Assembly: GCA_963776205.1 (NCBI GenBank)
Contig: CAVZLR010000004.1
Span: 744,001-808,000 of the forward strand
Source: UBA4459 sp963776205
GTDB lineage: Bacteria > Bacteroidota > Bacteroidia > Bacteroidales > F082
DNA length: 64,000 bases
Direction: 5' to 3'
Shown: piece by piece, positions 49,139-58,371 of the stretch
How positions within the stretch are numbered: the stretch's first letter is position 1
How the letters are laid out: each line of letters opens with the position of its first letter
Translations under genes and position numbers: made by a program
The notes under the pieces: generated by a model
Databases searched by the model: none
Told to the model about the DNA's origin: nothing
Seen by the model: the letters and a program-made list of their open reading frames with translations, nothing else

Positions 49139-50059
49139 TTAATTCTCTTGTCTGTCTTTGCCACCTGTTACTTCAACTTTAAAATCAGGTGCTTCAACCA
49201 ATTGAAAAGTTGCTGATGCAAACTTAATTTGTCCATTGGAAGCTTCAATTCTTTTGAGGATTTGGGTAAATAATTCTGTTTTCGTCGCCCTGCGCTTTTT
49301 ATAACTGACCACATACCTTAAAGTATATTCTACCCAATTATCATTTGATATTAACGAAACCATTGGCTCTGTTTGTGCATCCTCCAATCGATACTTATTT
49401 TGGAGCGACATCCATTTTTCTTTTGATTGTACAGTCAAATCCCCTGCAACCTCTTTACCCACCAGTTCGAATATTTCTTTTGCCTTTTCATAGTCGCTAC
49501 CATATTGTATGGGAATTTTAATTTCATCCCACAGAAATGGAAAATCACCAGAATAGTTAAAGACCGGTTCCTTAAAAACAAAGCTGTTGGCAATTAAAAC
49601 TATTCTGCCATTATATAAATCTCCATCAACCCATTGCCCGGTTTCCATAATTGTTGTTCTCAAAACGCCAATGTCCATTACATCTCCCTTAATTCCGCCA
49701 AGCTGAACCCTGTCTCCGGTTTTGTAAAATCCACCAAATATAATGGCTAACCATCCGGCGAAAGAGGCGATTACCTCCTGCAATGCAAAGGCAATTCCCG
49801 CACCAGCAACTCCAAAAGCTACAGTTAAACCACCAAGTTTATCACTAAAAACAACGGTTAATAATACAATAGTTAAAAAGTATCCGATAAAACTGCCAAA
49901 TTTCTTTGCCCTGTATCTGTTGTCATTATCTTTAATCTTAGAGAATAAGCTTCGCTGAATAGCTTTAATTATTAACCAAATAATGGCGACTCCAAAAAAA
50001 ATAGCCGCGATTTTTCCAACTGTAGGATTGAATAAAAAATTCTGAAGTTGCTCTTCCAT
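49139..50059 (-). CDS. MscS-family mechanosensitive channel
   Basis: 306 residues. After an N-terminal transmembrane helix, the pore region reads LGGLTVAFGVAGAGIAFALQEVIASFAGWLAIIFGGFYKTGDRVQLGG, the TM3 Gly/Ala pattern and start of the beta domain of MscS. Then GDVMDIGVLRTTIMET. It releases solutes on hypo-osmotic shock, in the inner membrane. It is a single gene flanked by non-coding spacers. Confidence 0.9.
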   Translation of the reverse strand: MEEQLQNFLFNPTVGKIAAIFFGVAIIWLIIKAIQRSLFSKIKDNDNRYRAKKFGSFIGYFLTIVLLTVVFSDKLGGLTVAFGVAGAGIAFALQEVIASFAGWLAIIFGGFYKTGDRVQLGGIKGDVMDIGVLRTTIMETGQWVDGDLYNGRIVLIANSFVFKEPVFNYSGDFPFLWDEIKIPIQYGSDYEKAKEIFELVGKEVAGDLTVQSKEKWMSLQNKYRLEDAQTEPMVSLISNDNWVEYTLRYVVSYKKRRATKTELFTQILKRIEASNGQIKFASATFQLVEAPDFKVEVTGGKDRQEN

Positions 50060-50222
50060 TTAATATCGGAATTATAATTTTTGATTAAAGGTATATATTT
50101 CGTTGATACTTATAATGCGGTCATTGTTTCCCGCATGTGCCTATTGACTTGGCTATACGTAGTTACGAGGGGTAGCACTTAACTTTACAGGTACGCCTAC
50201 TTATAGCATTGTTATACTTTCG

Positions 50223-50990
50223 TTAATTATTAAGCTCTTGATCAATAGATGTCAAAACTCCATGACACTTTTTAATTAATTCCGATCGGTAACTATTGTT
50301 TACTTTTTGATAAAATGCTACTGAAGACATAGCTCTGACGAACAATTTAAACTCTTCACTATCCTTTTTATTTAGAAAAGCAAAATCATTCTCATTGAAC
50401 ATTTCTTGAGTCGTGTATATATCAGAAACAGTACTACCAAATTTGATAAAATCGGTTTCGGAATCCATATTGGAGGCAATACCAATCATCCATTCACCAA
50501 TAGACAATAACAACGTATTGGTTTGGTCATATTCACTGTACAGATCAAGTATTTCTTCTTTTAATTCCGGGTTTCGAATAAGTCCTAAGGTTCCTGAACT
50601 TAACATACTTCGATACGTATTATCATTTGGTGAAAAAGCCTGGTCCAGCATTTGATCCCACGTTTTACTCATGTTCTGTACTTCATCCATATTATCAATT
50701 CCTTCGTATAAGTTTACAAGTAACTCTTTAAGATCCTCTCGCAACGCATCATTACGGAACATAACACTTTTAAAGTCAACAGTATCCTTTACCAAATCCC
50801 GATGAATTCTAATTAATAAATCGGCACCTAAACGATGTTCTTTTTTTTCTTGATTCCAGTTGTTAACACCCAGGGCAATTAAAATTCCAATTACAACAAG
50901 AATGATCTCACCAAGCGCATAGAGAAGATATTTACTGAATTTATTCTCAATCAGTAATCTTTGTCTGATTTTTCTAAAGAATTTTATCAT
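50223..50990 (-). CDS. DUF6090 family membrane protein
   Basis: 255 residues. The N-terminus MIKFFRKIRQRLLIENKFSKYLLYALGEIILVVIGILIALGVNNWNQ is the diagnostic start of DUF6090, common in Bacteroidota: a basic helix and a single transmembrane segment, followed by a helical periplasmic domain. The function is unknown. Often found as one of several copies per genome. Confidence 0.88.
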   Translation of the reverse strand: MIKFFRKIRQRLLIENKFSKYLLYALGEIILVVIGILIALGVNNWNQEKKEHRLGADLLIRIHRDLVKDTVDFKSVMFRNDALREDLKELLVNLYEGIDNMDEVQNMSKTWDQMLDQAFSPNDNTYRSMLSSGTLGLIRNPELKEEILDLYSEYDQTNTLLLSIGEWMIGIASNMDSETDFIKFGSTVSDIYTTQEMFNENDFAFLNKKDSEEFKLFVRAMSSVAFYQKVNNSYRSELIKKCHGVLTSIDQELNN

Positions 50991-51045
50991 TGGTTAGCGG
51001 TTTGTCATAATGAAACACAGCGGTAAATTTTATGAGTAGTAGCAG

Positions 51046-51063
51046 TCCCGAAAGCTTTCGGGA
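51046..51063. repeat. 18-bp perfect palindrome in intergenic spacer
   Basis: TCCCGAAAGCTTTCGGGA lies at the centre of a larger imperfect inverted structure (about 51014-51100, AAACACAGCG with CGCTGTTTG). Spacers of this type separate most genes from 49 to 55 kb. Confidence 0.55.
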
Positions 51064-51216
51064 GCGTGATACTATCCTTTCAACTTGCTACGCTGTTTGA
51101 ACGAACGACAAGCTATGATAATTAGCACTTTACCTGCCATTTCTTATACAAAATATTACAGCACGTTATTTATTCATATACTGCAATTGTTCCATAGAAT
51201 TACCTGCCGTTAAATA

Positions 51217-52799
51217 TTATTTGTTTACCAATTCAACTTCGCTTGGCCTCCATGTTTTGTCTAACCAAGGTTCAAGTGGTCCGTACATTCTTAAAATTAC
51301 AAACCAACTTTTTCCGGGTATGGTTTGTAACCAGTTGTTTTCAAATCCTTCAGGAGCTTTAGGAGCAAAATATACATCCATAGAACCATCAGCATTTACT
51401 TTAAATCCTTCAGTTTGGCTACCTACACTGGGTCTCGCTTGATCTGTTTGTAATTGAGACCTTGTTTGAGTATCGTAAATCGTAAATGCCCAGAAATTGT
51501 TTACCGGTACATTTGGAGGTAAATGCACTTTATAAGTTTTAGAACCATCCATTGCTTTTTTATCAGCATCTACAAATGCAATTCCATAATCTGATCCTTT
51601 TCCCGGAATTGAAACAGCCATGGCAGGTGTTACAACCGTATAGCAATAGTAGAAGAAATCTCTGGCATCACTATTCATAGTCATTTTATCCGGCCCGTTA
51701 AAGAACACGTTTTTATCTAAGAATCCCATCAACCAGGCACTGTTGGTATCTGGATAGATTTGAATTCCATTCATATTGTCAACACTTCCACTTGTTCTTG
51801 GGTACCAAACAATTGAACGTACTGTAGCATTCCCAATAGCAACGGCATCTGTAAGAATTTTTTTCATTCTTGCATCAGGAGCAAAAGGCTTTCCTTTTTC
51901 AATACCAATAGAAGCAAATAAACCTCTTGTTTCAGGGTCTAACATTTCTAAAGGCTCTTCCTGAATGGTTTTATTAATTTCTTCGTAGAACGAATAATCG
52001 TTGTGGTGAATAGTATTGAATGCTTTATTAGAACCATTTATAAAATTCATTTCAGGAATATTATTTGCCATAGATAAAGGATATACTTTCACCGTTTCTT
52101 TTGCCAATTTCACAGCTTTTTCTAATCCATCAGCAATAGATACACGCATAAAATTCCATACTTTATAAGTAGGTGATTTTACAACATAGTATCCTGAAGG
52201 TACATCGCCTTCATAACCAGGAGGCAATACCAGGAATTTTCCTCCTTTACCTTTGTCAGGTCCAAAAACACCAATATCACTAATATATTCAAACCAGGCA
52301 CTGTTAAATCCACCTAATAATCCCGGAGGAGCTTCAACAACCATTGGTCCGTATGTCTTTTAAATCTAACGTTGGAATAACATATAAAGTAGAGGTATTT
52401 CCTGTAAGGAAAATTCGTTTAGAATCCATTAATTGTTCAAAGATTAAAATATCATTGAATTTTACGTTTGCACCAATAGTTTTTGGTCCTTCAATTAATT
52501 CTCTGACAGAAGCACCTTGAATCCCTTTTAAAAAGGCCTCAATGCCACGTGAACGGTCCAGATTATCATACACTAACTGTACTGTTTCAGTTGTTGGTGT
52601 ACCATCAAAAAAGTTTAATGTTCCAATAGATGTTTCTACAACATCTGGTGTTAATATTCCTTCTGGAATATTTGTTGTTTGAGAATAAGTACCAACTATA
52701 GGTTCTACCGGTAGAAGAAGCAGTATCTTCTTTTTTTGTTTCCTGACAACTAAACAAAGTTGAAATGAAAATTACTCCAATTAAAATTTTGCAGTTCAT
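51217..52799 (-). CDS. DUF1254/DUF1214 exported protein (two frameshifts)
   Basis: Joined length is about 527 residues. A lipoprotein signal (ILIGVIFISTLFSCQE) is followed, in a second frame, by GTPTTETVQLVYDNLDRSRGIEAFLKGIQGAS (DUF1254) and NTSTLYVIPTLDLK, and then by the DUF1214 half with KVHLPPNVPVNNFWAFTIYDTQTRSQLQ. Breaks lie near 52710 and 52355. The family is widespread and often exported; its activity is not settled. Confidence 0.85.
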
Positions 52800-53127
52800 T
52801 ATTTTTATAATTTATATTGAGATTTTAGTAGAAAACTATTAAGGTAAAAGTAAGCTAAATTGGTTTATCGACATGATTATTCTTTTGAATTTCTAAGTCT
52901 GAATCTATCAACACACAAGGTTTATCAATCAAAATTGATTTTTTATCAAGGCTTTTAAGATAATTCTTTAATTCAATTACTAAATGTTGTAGGAACGGTT
53001 GGTGTATGAAGCGTTGGGCATTTCGAAGCACTTTCCTGTCAAGTTACACAAAAGTTGAAGCGGGCTACAACTGTTGAATTTACTACTATCACGCCTATTT
53101 TGTATATACATTGTTAGGCAAAGTAAT
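52800..53127. other. 328-bp spacer with imperfect inverted repeats
   Basis: No gene is seen. Between 52983 and 53120 there are partial inverted matches (TTGTAGGAACGG with GGGCTACAAC) and a terminal GTTAGGC at about 53114-53120, which fits the R' core consensus of integron attC sites. No convincing opposite core was found, so an attC call is not made here. Confidence 0.4.
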
Positions 53128-54006
53128 TTATTTAATCCATTCAATTTTTTGTTTTTTCCTTTGTATTGTCCGTTTATATTTATACTTCGGGTATCCAATT
53201 ATTACCGACATAATTGCCTCGTTTTCTTTTGGTATCCGGAAATGTTCTCTGACTTCTGAAACTTTATTAATTGCTGCAGGAACAATTCCTATCATAGTTG
53301 CACCTAATCCAAGTGAATGGGCTGCTAAAATCGAATAGGTTGCATATATCAATGAATTATTTGTATGTTCTTCAGCTCCCTTTTTAGCATGAAATATCAA
53401 TAATGCTGGGGCGTTTCTTGTAATTCTGTCACCAAATTCAAGTTTATAGTTCCCAAGTTTTGAAATTGGATATAAATGATTTTTTATAGTATTAAATGTT
53501 TCCTCACCTTTTTTTCTTTTTATCATAAAGGATGCAATAGGATTATCAACCCATTTTATAATGTCATCCAAAAATTTTGAAATATATGGTAATATGTCGT
53601 CTATTGTTTTTCTATTATTTACTACTGTAATTTCTATTTTTTCTGGTTCTGCTCCGTAAGGTGCATAAGAAATAGATTCTAAAATCTTTGAAAGCATCTC
53701 GTCAGGAACAGCTTTGTCCTTAAAATTTCGTATTGACCTTCGATTTGCTAAAAAGTCAATAAAACTGTTGTAATCGATATTATTTTGGGGCAAATCAATA
53801 AAATCATTTTCATATGAAAGTCCGTTTACTGAAATAGCTTTTGTACTGCAAATAGTCATGCATTGTCCACACTTTAAACAAATCGATTCTCTTTCCTGAA
53901 TAAAATGTACTTCGCCTTTATCATTTAATCCGAGAATATTGCACGGACAAATCTCAATGCAAAGTCTACATTTGCTGCATAATTCCAGATTAATTGTGGT
54001 ATTCAT
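53128..54006 (-). CDS. ferredoxin-nitroreductase fusion protein
   Basis: 292 residues. Two 4Fe-4S motifs at the N-terminus (CSKCRLCIEICPC, then CLKCGQCMTICS) are followed by a nitroreductase-fold domain beginning NRRSIRNFKDKAVPDEMLSKILE, with YATYSILAAHSLGLGATMIG and a final IIGYPKYKYKR. It probably uses FMN, with electrons arriving through the iron-sulphur clusters. Anaerobic reduction of a nitro, quinone or enoate compound is likely, but the substrate is unknown. Confidence 0.9.
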   Translation of the reverse strand: MNTTINLELCSKCRLCIEICPCNILGLNDKGEVHFIQERESICLKCGQCMTICSTKAISVNGLSYENDFIDLPQNNIDYNSFIDFLANRRSIRNFKDKAVPDEMLSKILESISYAPYGAEPEKIEITVVNNRKTIDDILPYISKFLDDIIKWVDNPIASFMIKRKKGEETFNTIKNHLYPISKLGNYKLEFGDRITRNAPALLIFHAKKGAEEHTNNSLIYATYSILAAHSLGLGATMIGIVPAAINKVSEVREHFRIPKENEAIMSVIIGYPKYKYKRTIQRKKQKIEWIK

Positions 54007-54024
54007 CTCTGTCTGTATTATTTT

Positions 54025-54159
54025 GCCTAACGTTTATGGCGATGGGCAGTAGCGGATTTCATGTCGAATGGTCTGTCCGAAGGACAGGGCTTTCAATTGA
54101 AATCTGCGGTGTCTATGAAACCCGAAACCCGCTATTGCTTATGCGCCGGTGTTGGTGGC
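54025..54159. repeat. attC-like imperfect inverted repeat
   Basis: It begins with GCCTAAC, matching the R'' core RYYYAAC, and ends GTTGGTGGC. In between, GCAGTAGCGGATTTC pairs imperfectly with GAAACCCGCTATTGC, and an inner hairpin CTGTCC-GAA-GGACAG sits at the centre. Total is 135 bp, within attC size range. The right core is not a clean GTTRRRY, and no integrase gene is present, so it could also be a REP-like or RNA element. Confidence 0.4.
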
Positions 54160-54236
54160 CGTTTTAATCTTTTCGTCTCTACTATATTAGTTGCATTCGT
54201 TGAATTGTGTTTCACTTTCAGAAAATGAATCTGGGA

Positions 54237-54611
54237 TTATTCAGATTGAGTTTCTGTTACTTGCGATTTGAAGTATTTCCAATTATCGTTTACATATTTG
54301 AAGATATCAATGAACAAAACTTTGTGTTGAAAGTTATGTCCTTCATAACTTCCTGTAATAGTTCCCCTTCCTGAAACGATACCAATATCAGAAAATATTT
54401 CATATTCCACTTCTAAAACTTCATATTTTGACAATTTAATACCTCCGGGTTTGAAATACAGTAGTATATCATCTTTTACTTCAATTGTGCCATTTAAAGA
54501 GAATCCCCTATAGTCTTCCAATATTATCTCTTCTAATTTCCCTAGATTACAAGCTCTCAATGCATTCTTTAATTCTTCAAATGCAATTATTAATCCTTCC
54601 GTATTTTTCAT
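54237..54611 (-). CDS. SnoaL/NTF2-like (DUF4440-type) protein
   Basis: 124 residues in the NTF2-like pattern: two helices (LIIAFEELKNALRACNLGKLEEII) then four to five strands (DYRGFSLNGTIEVKDDILLYF, YEVLEVEYEIFSDIGIVSGRGTITGSY, HKVLFIDIFKYVNDNWKYFKSQVT). Proteins of this type bind small ligands or act as small enzymes. No specific role can be given. It is a single gene between two structured spacers. Confidence 0.7.
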   Translation of the reverse strand: MKNTEGLIIAFEELKNALRACNLGKLEEIILEDYRGFSLNGTIEVKDDILLYFKPGGIKLSKYEVLEVEYEIFSDIGIVSGRGTITGSYEGHNFQHKVLFIDIFKYVNDNWKYFKSQVTETQSE

Positions 54612-54687
54612 ATTAAAAATCTTAATTCTGCTTACTCAAAATCCTGTAATTAAACTGACTTATTTTCATTGTCTAAATGACCACCAA

Positions 54688-54999
54688 CAGGGAGCTAAAC
54701 CTGTCCGAATGGATGAATCTATTCATCCAGGCGGGCGTAGTTCCGCAATGAGAACGAAGATATTAAAAAAGCATAGATCATCCAATTGATTTATAGATCA
54801 ATTGAGTTGATTCGGTTTACCTTTGCCTATAAAGGCATTGCGTAAATGCTTTTTTATATATCGGGAGTTAGAATTGCGGATACCAAATTACTTTTAGCTT
54901 AGATGTTCACGCCTGCCTGGCTGGCAGGTTTTGACTCGAAGTCCAGCTGAAGCTGATATTAGTTAAAAGACATGATAAATAATTTGGTTTAGCTCCCTG
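54688..54999. repeat. 312-bp element bounded by 14-bp perfect inverted repeats
   Basis: CAGGGAGCTAAACC at 54688-54701 is the exact complement of GGTTTAGCTCCCTG at 54986-54999. No transposase frame lies between them. Size and ends fit a non-autonomous element, or the stem of a structured RNA. Confidence 0.5.
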
Positions 55000-55097
55000 A
55001 TGTATCACATTTCAAAATACACACAGCGTGCGCAAGCACCGTGGATTTTGTCAGCTTCCTGCCCGTCCGGCAGGCGGGTAGCTGAATGTGATACATC
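54999..55097. repeat. 99-bp element with terminal inverted repeat and inner hairpin
   Basis: GATGTATCACATT at 54999-55011 is the complement of the 13 bases at 55085-55097. The inner hairpin (CCTGCC-CGTCC-GGCAGG) makes a nested cruciform-like structure. It abuts the 312-bp element at base 54999. Confidence 0.5.
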
Positions 55098-55229
55098 GGA
55101 TGGGGCTATGAAGCGTGGCGCATCTTGTTTAATAAGTTTTCTTTGGTTTCTATATCTTCAAATTTACAAATCATTTTCTTAGAGCTACTTAACTGTAGTA
55201 TGCATTATATTTTTTGTTATGCAAAGTGC

Positions 55230-56068
55230 TTATTTCTTTATTATCTTATTTCTAAATGTTTTTTCATCATTCGTTACTATTTCGATAATGTAGATTCCTT
55301 GTTCAAGTATTGAGATATCGATATTTTCGAATTTGCTTCGTTCAAATAATACTATTTGTCCAAGTTGGTTAAACAAAGTTATATTATTGATCTGCTTACC
55401 CTCACTATTAGAAATTGTTAAATACTTAGTCGCAGGATTAGGGTAAATTGAAATCATTGAATTAATATTTTCATTAGGTGTTCCGTTTGGATTTTGTGCA
55501 TTTATAACTACATTGTCTAAATCCCCAATATCAGGTCCTGATTCAAATTCTCCTCTGATTTTTATTTTTGTTACATTCGTTAAAACACTTCTTATCTCTG
55601 TCTCATTTGCTAAATTGCCATCAATATTATTTAGAGACCAGCCTGCATCCGCACTTACAGGAATGCTGTAGCTTGTCCAAACTGAACCTAGGATTATCGG
55701 TTGTATTAAAAACTATTACTAAACCATTTCCTTCAATAATAACATCTCCTCCAATATGATTGTACTGGTTGGTCATATTTGAATGTTGTCGCAAATCAAA
55801 TTCAATGTTTTTATCATATAGTGTTGATAATTCTCCCAAGAATTTGTTTGGTGCAGAAAAGAACCACGTCCCCGAACTTTCAGTATCGTCCGCTGAGATA
55901 TACCCCCCGGGATTTCCATCCATCGTATTATAAATAGGAGTAGAAGAAGATGCATCTCCTTCTATTTTCCATCAGCGATCAATTAAAAGTACTTGAAATC
56001 GTTGCTTGAGATTTCGCTGTAAAGCCAAAGCACAATAAGGCTACAAAAAATAAAATATTCTTTTTCAT
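55230..56068 (-). CDS. secreted laminin B-like protein with T9SS sorting domain (two frameshifts)
   Basis: The start at 56068 gives a signal peptide (MKKNILFFVALLCFGFTAKSQ). After a shift near 55970, GYISADDTESSGTWFFSAPNKFLGELSTLYDKNIEFDLRQ resembles the laminin B (IV) domain. A second shift near 55685 leads to the spacer and the C-terminal sorting domain ISIYPNPATKYLTISNSEG...GIYIIEIVTNDEKTFRNKIIKK, the type A T9SS signal. The joined protein is about 278 residues, secreted or cell-surface. The function beyond binding is unknown. Confidence 0.8.
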
Positions 56069-56189
56069 ATGTCTTTAAGTTTTTATTGTTTAACATTTGT
56101 TAAATTTATGTAAAAAGTTAATATGTTCGTTTCATTACGGTTTGAATAAACACCTGTTTCAATGGTGTTTATTTTTTGTTAAGTAAAGT

Positions 56190-57530
56190 TTATTTAATTT
56201 CCTTTCTTCTATCTAATACTGGGTCAATATCTAAGAAAGTATTCCAGTAAGATTCTTTATTCATATTGCTCCAATGTATTATATAGTATCTATATTGTAG
56301 TGTTTGTATCTGATTGAGCATTATTAGAAGAAAACAAACAGTGAAACATATTCTCCTCAAATAAGTTTTTGAAATTCCTTGAAGTAATAAACCTAATAGT
56401 ATTGCAAAAAAAGGTAAGAAGTCTACCATCACTCTTGATGAGAAACTGCCTCCATAATACCACATCCACCAACTTGATAAAATGTAAACCACTAAAAATA
56501 AAAAGGATAATAATGTTATGAATTTGAATTTATTCCTCAATATAAAAGCAAATCCCAGCAACGAGATTAGACATATCGGAGTATACAGAAAGAGCCCTTT
56601 TTTGTAACTAAATAAAAAGTTTATTATTTGAGGTGAGCCAAAATTGAATCCCTCATCTCCATAAGAATAAACGAAGAATGATCCAGTTTGTAGCTTATAG
56701 ATTATTAACTGTATAGATAATATTAACATTACAATTACACCAGATAATACAAAATTTTTCCATCGGAGAAAATACTTTTTAGAACCTTCGATAAGATTGT
56801 TCGTATTTTGGCTCAAGAAAGGAATTGATAAAATTACTATAGCATTTATTGGCCTTATTAAAATAATAAGACCTAAAAAAAATGCTCCATATATGATATG
56901 TTTTGTATTAAATTCCTGAAAATATTTTGACACCTGATAAACAAAGACAGATATCATTGAAAACGAGTAAACATGTGACATGCCAACTTCTCCAATTGAA
57001 TAATAAAAAAGGTTCGTGCCAAAAACAAAAGTAGAAATAACGATTAAGGTATTAAACTCATTTACACCAAATAAAAAAAGTGTTCTCCTTAAAGCTACTA
57101 ATCCAATTACCAAATAGAGCAATACCGCTATTGTCACAGAAATAATATATAATCTTGAATATCCATCAGTTGGATAACCAATATAATTGCTAATAAAATG
57201 AGAGGTTGCAAAAAAAGGGAACAGTAAAATTGATTCTCCAACATAGTACTTGTTAATACATCGGCTATCGTAGTAGGCACGATAATCGTAGATAAGATTT
57301 GGATCATAAGCATTCTCCACCTCTACTTTCTCGTAGAAACCAAAGTTTAAATCCTCATATATCAAAAGCGCAGGCAAATAAGCATAATACCCTTTGGCAT
57401 CAGCTTGTATCACGTTTTCCCATTGACCATTACTCCAATTTATTTTGGCTGAATACATCAGCAGTAAAACAAAGATTAAAGGAATGTAGTATCGATTTAG
57501 TAACTTAATCATTTTAATTTTACTTAACAC
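56190..57530 (-). CDS. polytopic membrane protein, GT-C glycosyltransferase-like
   Basis: 446 residues with about eleven transmembrane segments. The first extracytoplasmic loop holds VIQADAKGYYAYLPALLIYEDL, an acidic motif in the position typical of GT-C fold glycosyltransferases, and GGSFSSRVMVDFLPFFAILLGL occurs late. It may transfer a lipid-linked sugar on the periplasmic side, but no family-specific catalytic residue can be assigned with certainty. Confidence 0.65.
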   Translation of the reverse strand: MLSKIKMIKLLNRYYIPLIFVLLLMYSAKINWSNGQWENVIQADAKGYYAYLPALLIYEDLNFGFYEKVEVENAYDPNLIYDYRAYYDSRCINKYYVGESILLFPFFATSHFISNYIGYPTDGYSRLYIISVTIAVLLYLVIGLVALRRTLFLFGVNEFNTLIVISTFVFGTNLFYYSIGEVGMSHVYSFSMISVFVYQVSKYFQEFNTKHIIYGAFFLGLIILIRPINAIVILSIPFLSQNTNNLIEGSKKYFLRWKNFVLSGVIVMLILSIQLIIYKLQTGSFFVYSYGDEGFNFGSPQIINFLFSYKKGLFLYTPICLISLLGFAFILRNKFKFITLLSFLFLVVYILSSWWMWYYGGSFSSRVMVDFLPFFAILLGLLLQGISKTYLRRICFTVCFLLIMLNQIQTLQYRYYIIHWSNMNKESYWNTFLDIDPVLDRRKEIK

Positions 57531-57592
57531 CTAAATATTGCTTGAAAATCGGTAGTTTTTTGTAGGGTTTTTCATTATTTGTTGTACTCATT

Positions 57593-58261
57593 TTATTTTA
57601 ACAATTCTGATAATTTTCGTTTGTCAACTATCCTTATTTGTTTGCCTTTAGCAACTATATAACCATCATAATCCATTTCACGCAACGCCCTGCTCAATGA
57701 AGGCCTGGCAACCCCAAAATAGGCTGCCAATTCATTTTGCGATTTATCCAGTATAATAGCATCCGTCTCCCTGTTTTTCATAGCTTCCAGTAAATAATGG
57801 GCTATTTTTCCTTTGATGGTTTGAAACGACAAAAACCTGATCTTATTGGAAAGAAACTGTGCCCGGTTGGATATAATACTTAAAAAGTTTTCCAGTATCG
57901 TTTCATTCAGCTGCATCAATTGCACAAATGAAGTTTTGGGAATAAGCAGTATTTCAACATCCGTATTGGCTACAATATTTACTGGAAAAGAATTCCGGTT
58001 CCCAAACAAAAAGGCAGGGGCCAACGGCCGTGGACTTGCAATGTCTTCTATTTTAATGGTCTTGCCTGTAAAATCTACCATCTCCCCTTTCACGCTGCCT
58101 TTCAATACTACCAATTGAGTTTTAACTTCATCACCGCTAAAGGCTATGATCTCATCTTTTTTAAAATAAATAATATGATGCTTTACTTTATTTAAAAGTC
58201 CGATAATTGTATCTCCGTCAAGTCCAACAAATAAAGGACAGAATATGAGTTTTTCAAGCAT
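57593..58261 (-). CDS. Crp/Fnr-family transcriptional regulator
   Basis: The start at 58261 (MLEKLIFCPLFVGL) is preferred, giving 222 residues; an ATG at 58309 lies inside the operator palindrome. A cyclic-nucleotide-type barrel (DEIIAFSGDEVKTQLVVLKGSVKGEMVDFTGKTI) precedes the HTH (LDKSQNELAAYFGVARPSLSRALREMDYDGYIV). There is no Cys-rich iron-sulphur N-terminus as in FNR. It is divergent from a ferredoxin gene, the arrangement of the HcpR/NO-stress type, and probably controls it. Confidence 0.9.
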   Translation of the reverse strand: MLEKLIFCPLFVGLDGDTIIGLLNKVKHHIIYFKKDEIIAFSGDEVKTQLVVLKGSVKGEMVDFTGKTIKIEDIASPRPLAPAFLFGNRNSFPVNIVANTDVEILLIPKTSFVQLMQLNETILENFLSIISNRAQFLSNKIRFLSFQTIKGKIAHYLLEAMKNRETDAIILDKSQNELAAYFGVARPSLSRALREMDYDGYIVAKGKQIRIVDKRKLSELLK

Positions 58262-58302
58262 CTTTAATTTTAATCCAAAAATAGCATTTTTAACATTCTT
58301 TT

Positions 58303-58316
58303 GTAACATATGTTAC
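58303..58316. promoter_or_regulatory. 14-bp palindromic Crp/Fnr-type operator
   Basis: GTAACATATGTTAC is a perfect palindrome in the divergent region between the Crp/Fnr regulator and the ferredoxin gene. Its outer bases (TT- and -CAA) extend it partially. The half-sites fit the spacing of Crp/Fnr binding sites. Confidence 0.7.
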
Positions 58317-58371
58317 CAAACACTATGCGATCTATTCACCTACTTTTGGATTATCATTTAAAACATAGAGC

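Larger units (their letters stand above)
54612..55229. other. 618-bp structured non-coding region
   Basis: No gene is supported; short frames here overlap palindromes. It carries a 14-bp perfect inverted repeat (54688-54701 and 54986-54999), a 13-bp one (54999-55011 and 55085-55097), a hairpin TCAGCT..CCTGCC/GGCAGG..AGCTGA at about 55050-55087, and CCTGCC/GGCAGG again near 54906-54922. Confidence 0.6.

Noticed and set aside
53074..53338. hydrophobic + strand frames near the nitroreductase 3' end
   Set aside because: They overlap the nitroreductase coding strand in antisense and the hydrophobicity comes from T-rich codons.
54612..55229. CRISPR array or tRNA gene
   Set aside because: There are inverted but no regularly spaced direct repeats, and no cloverleaf was found.
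55000..55313. short + strand frames in the structured region
   Set aside because: They cross palindromic hairpins and the T9SS domain in antisense.
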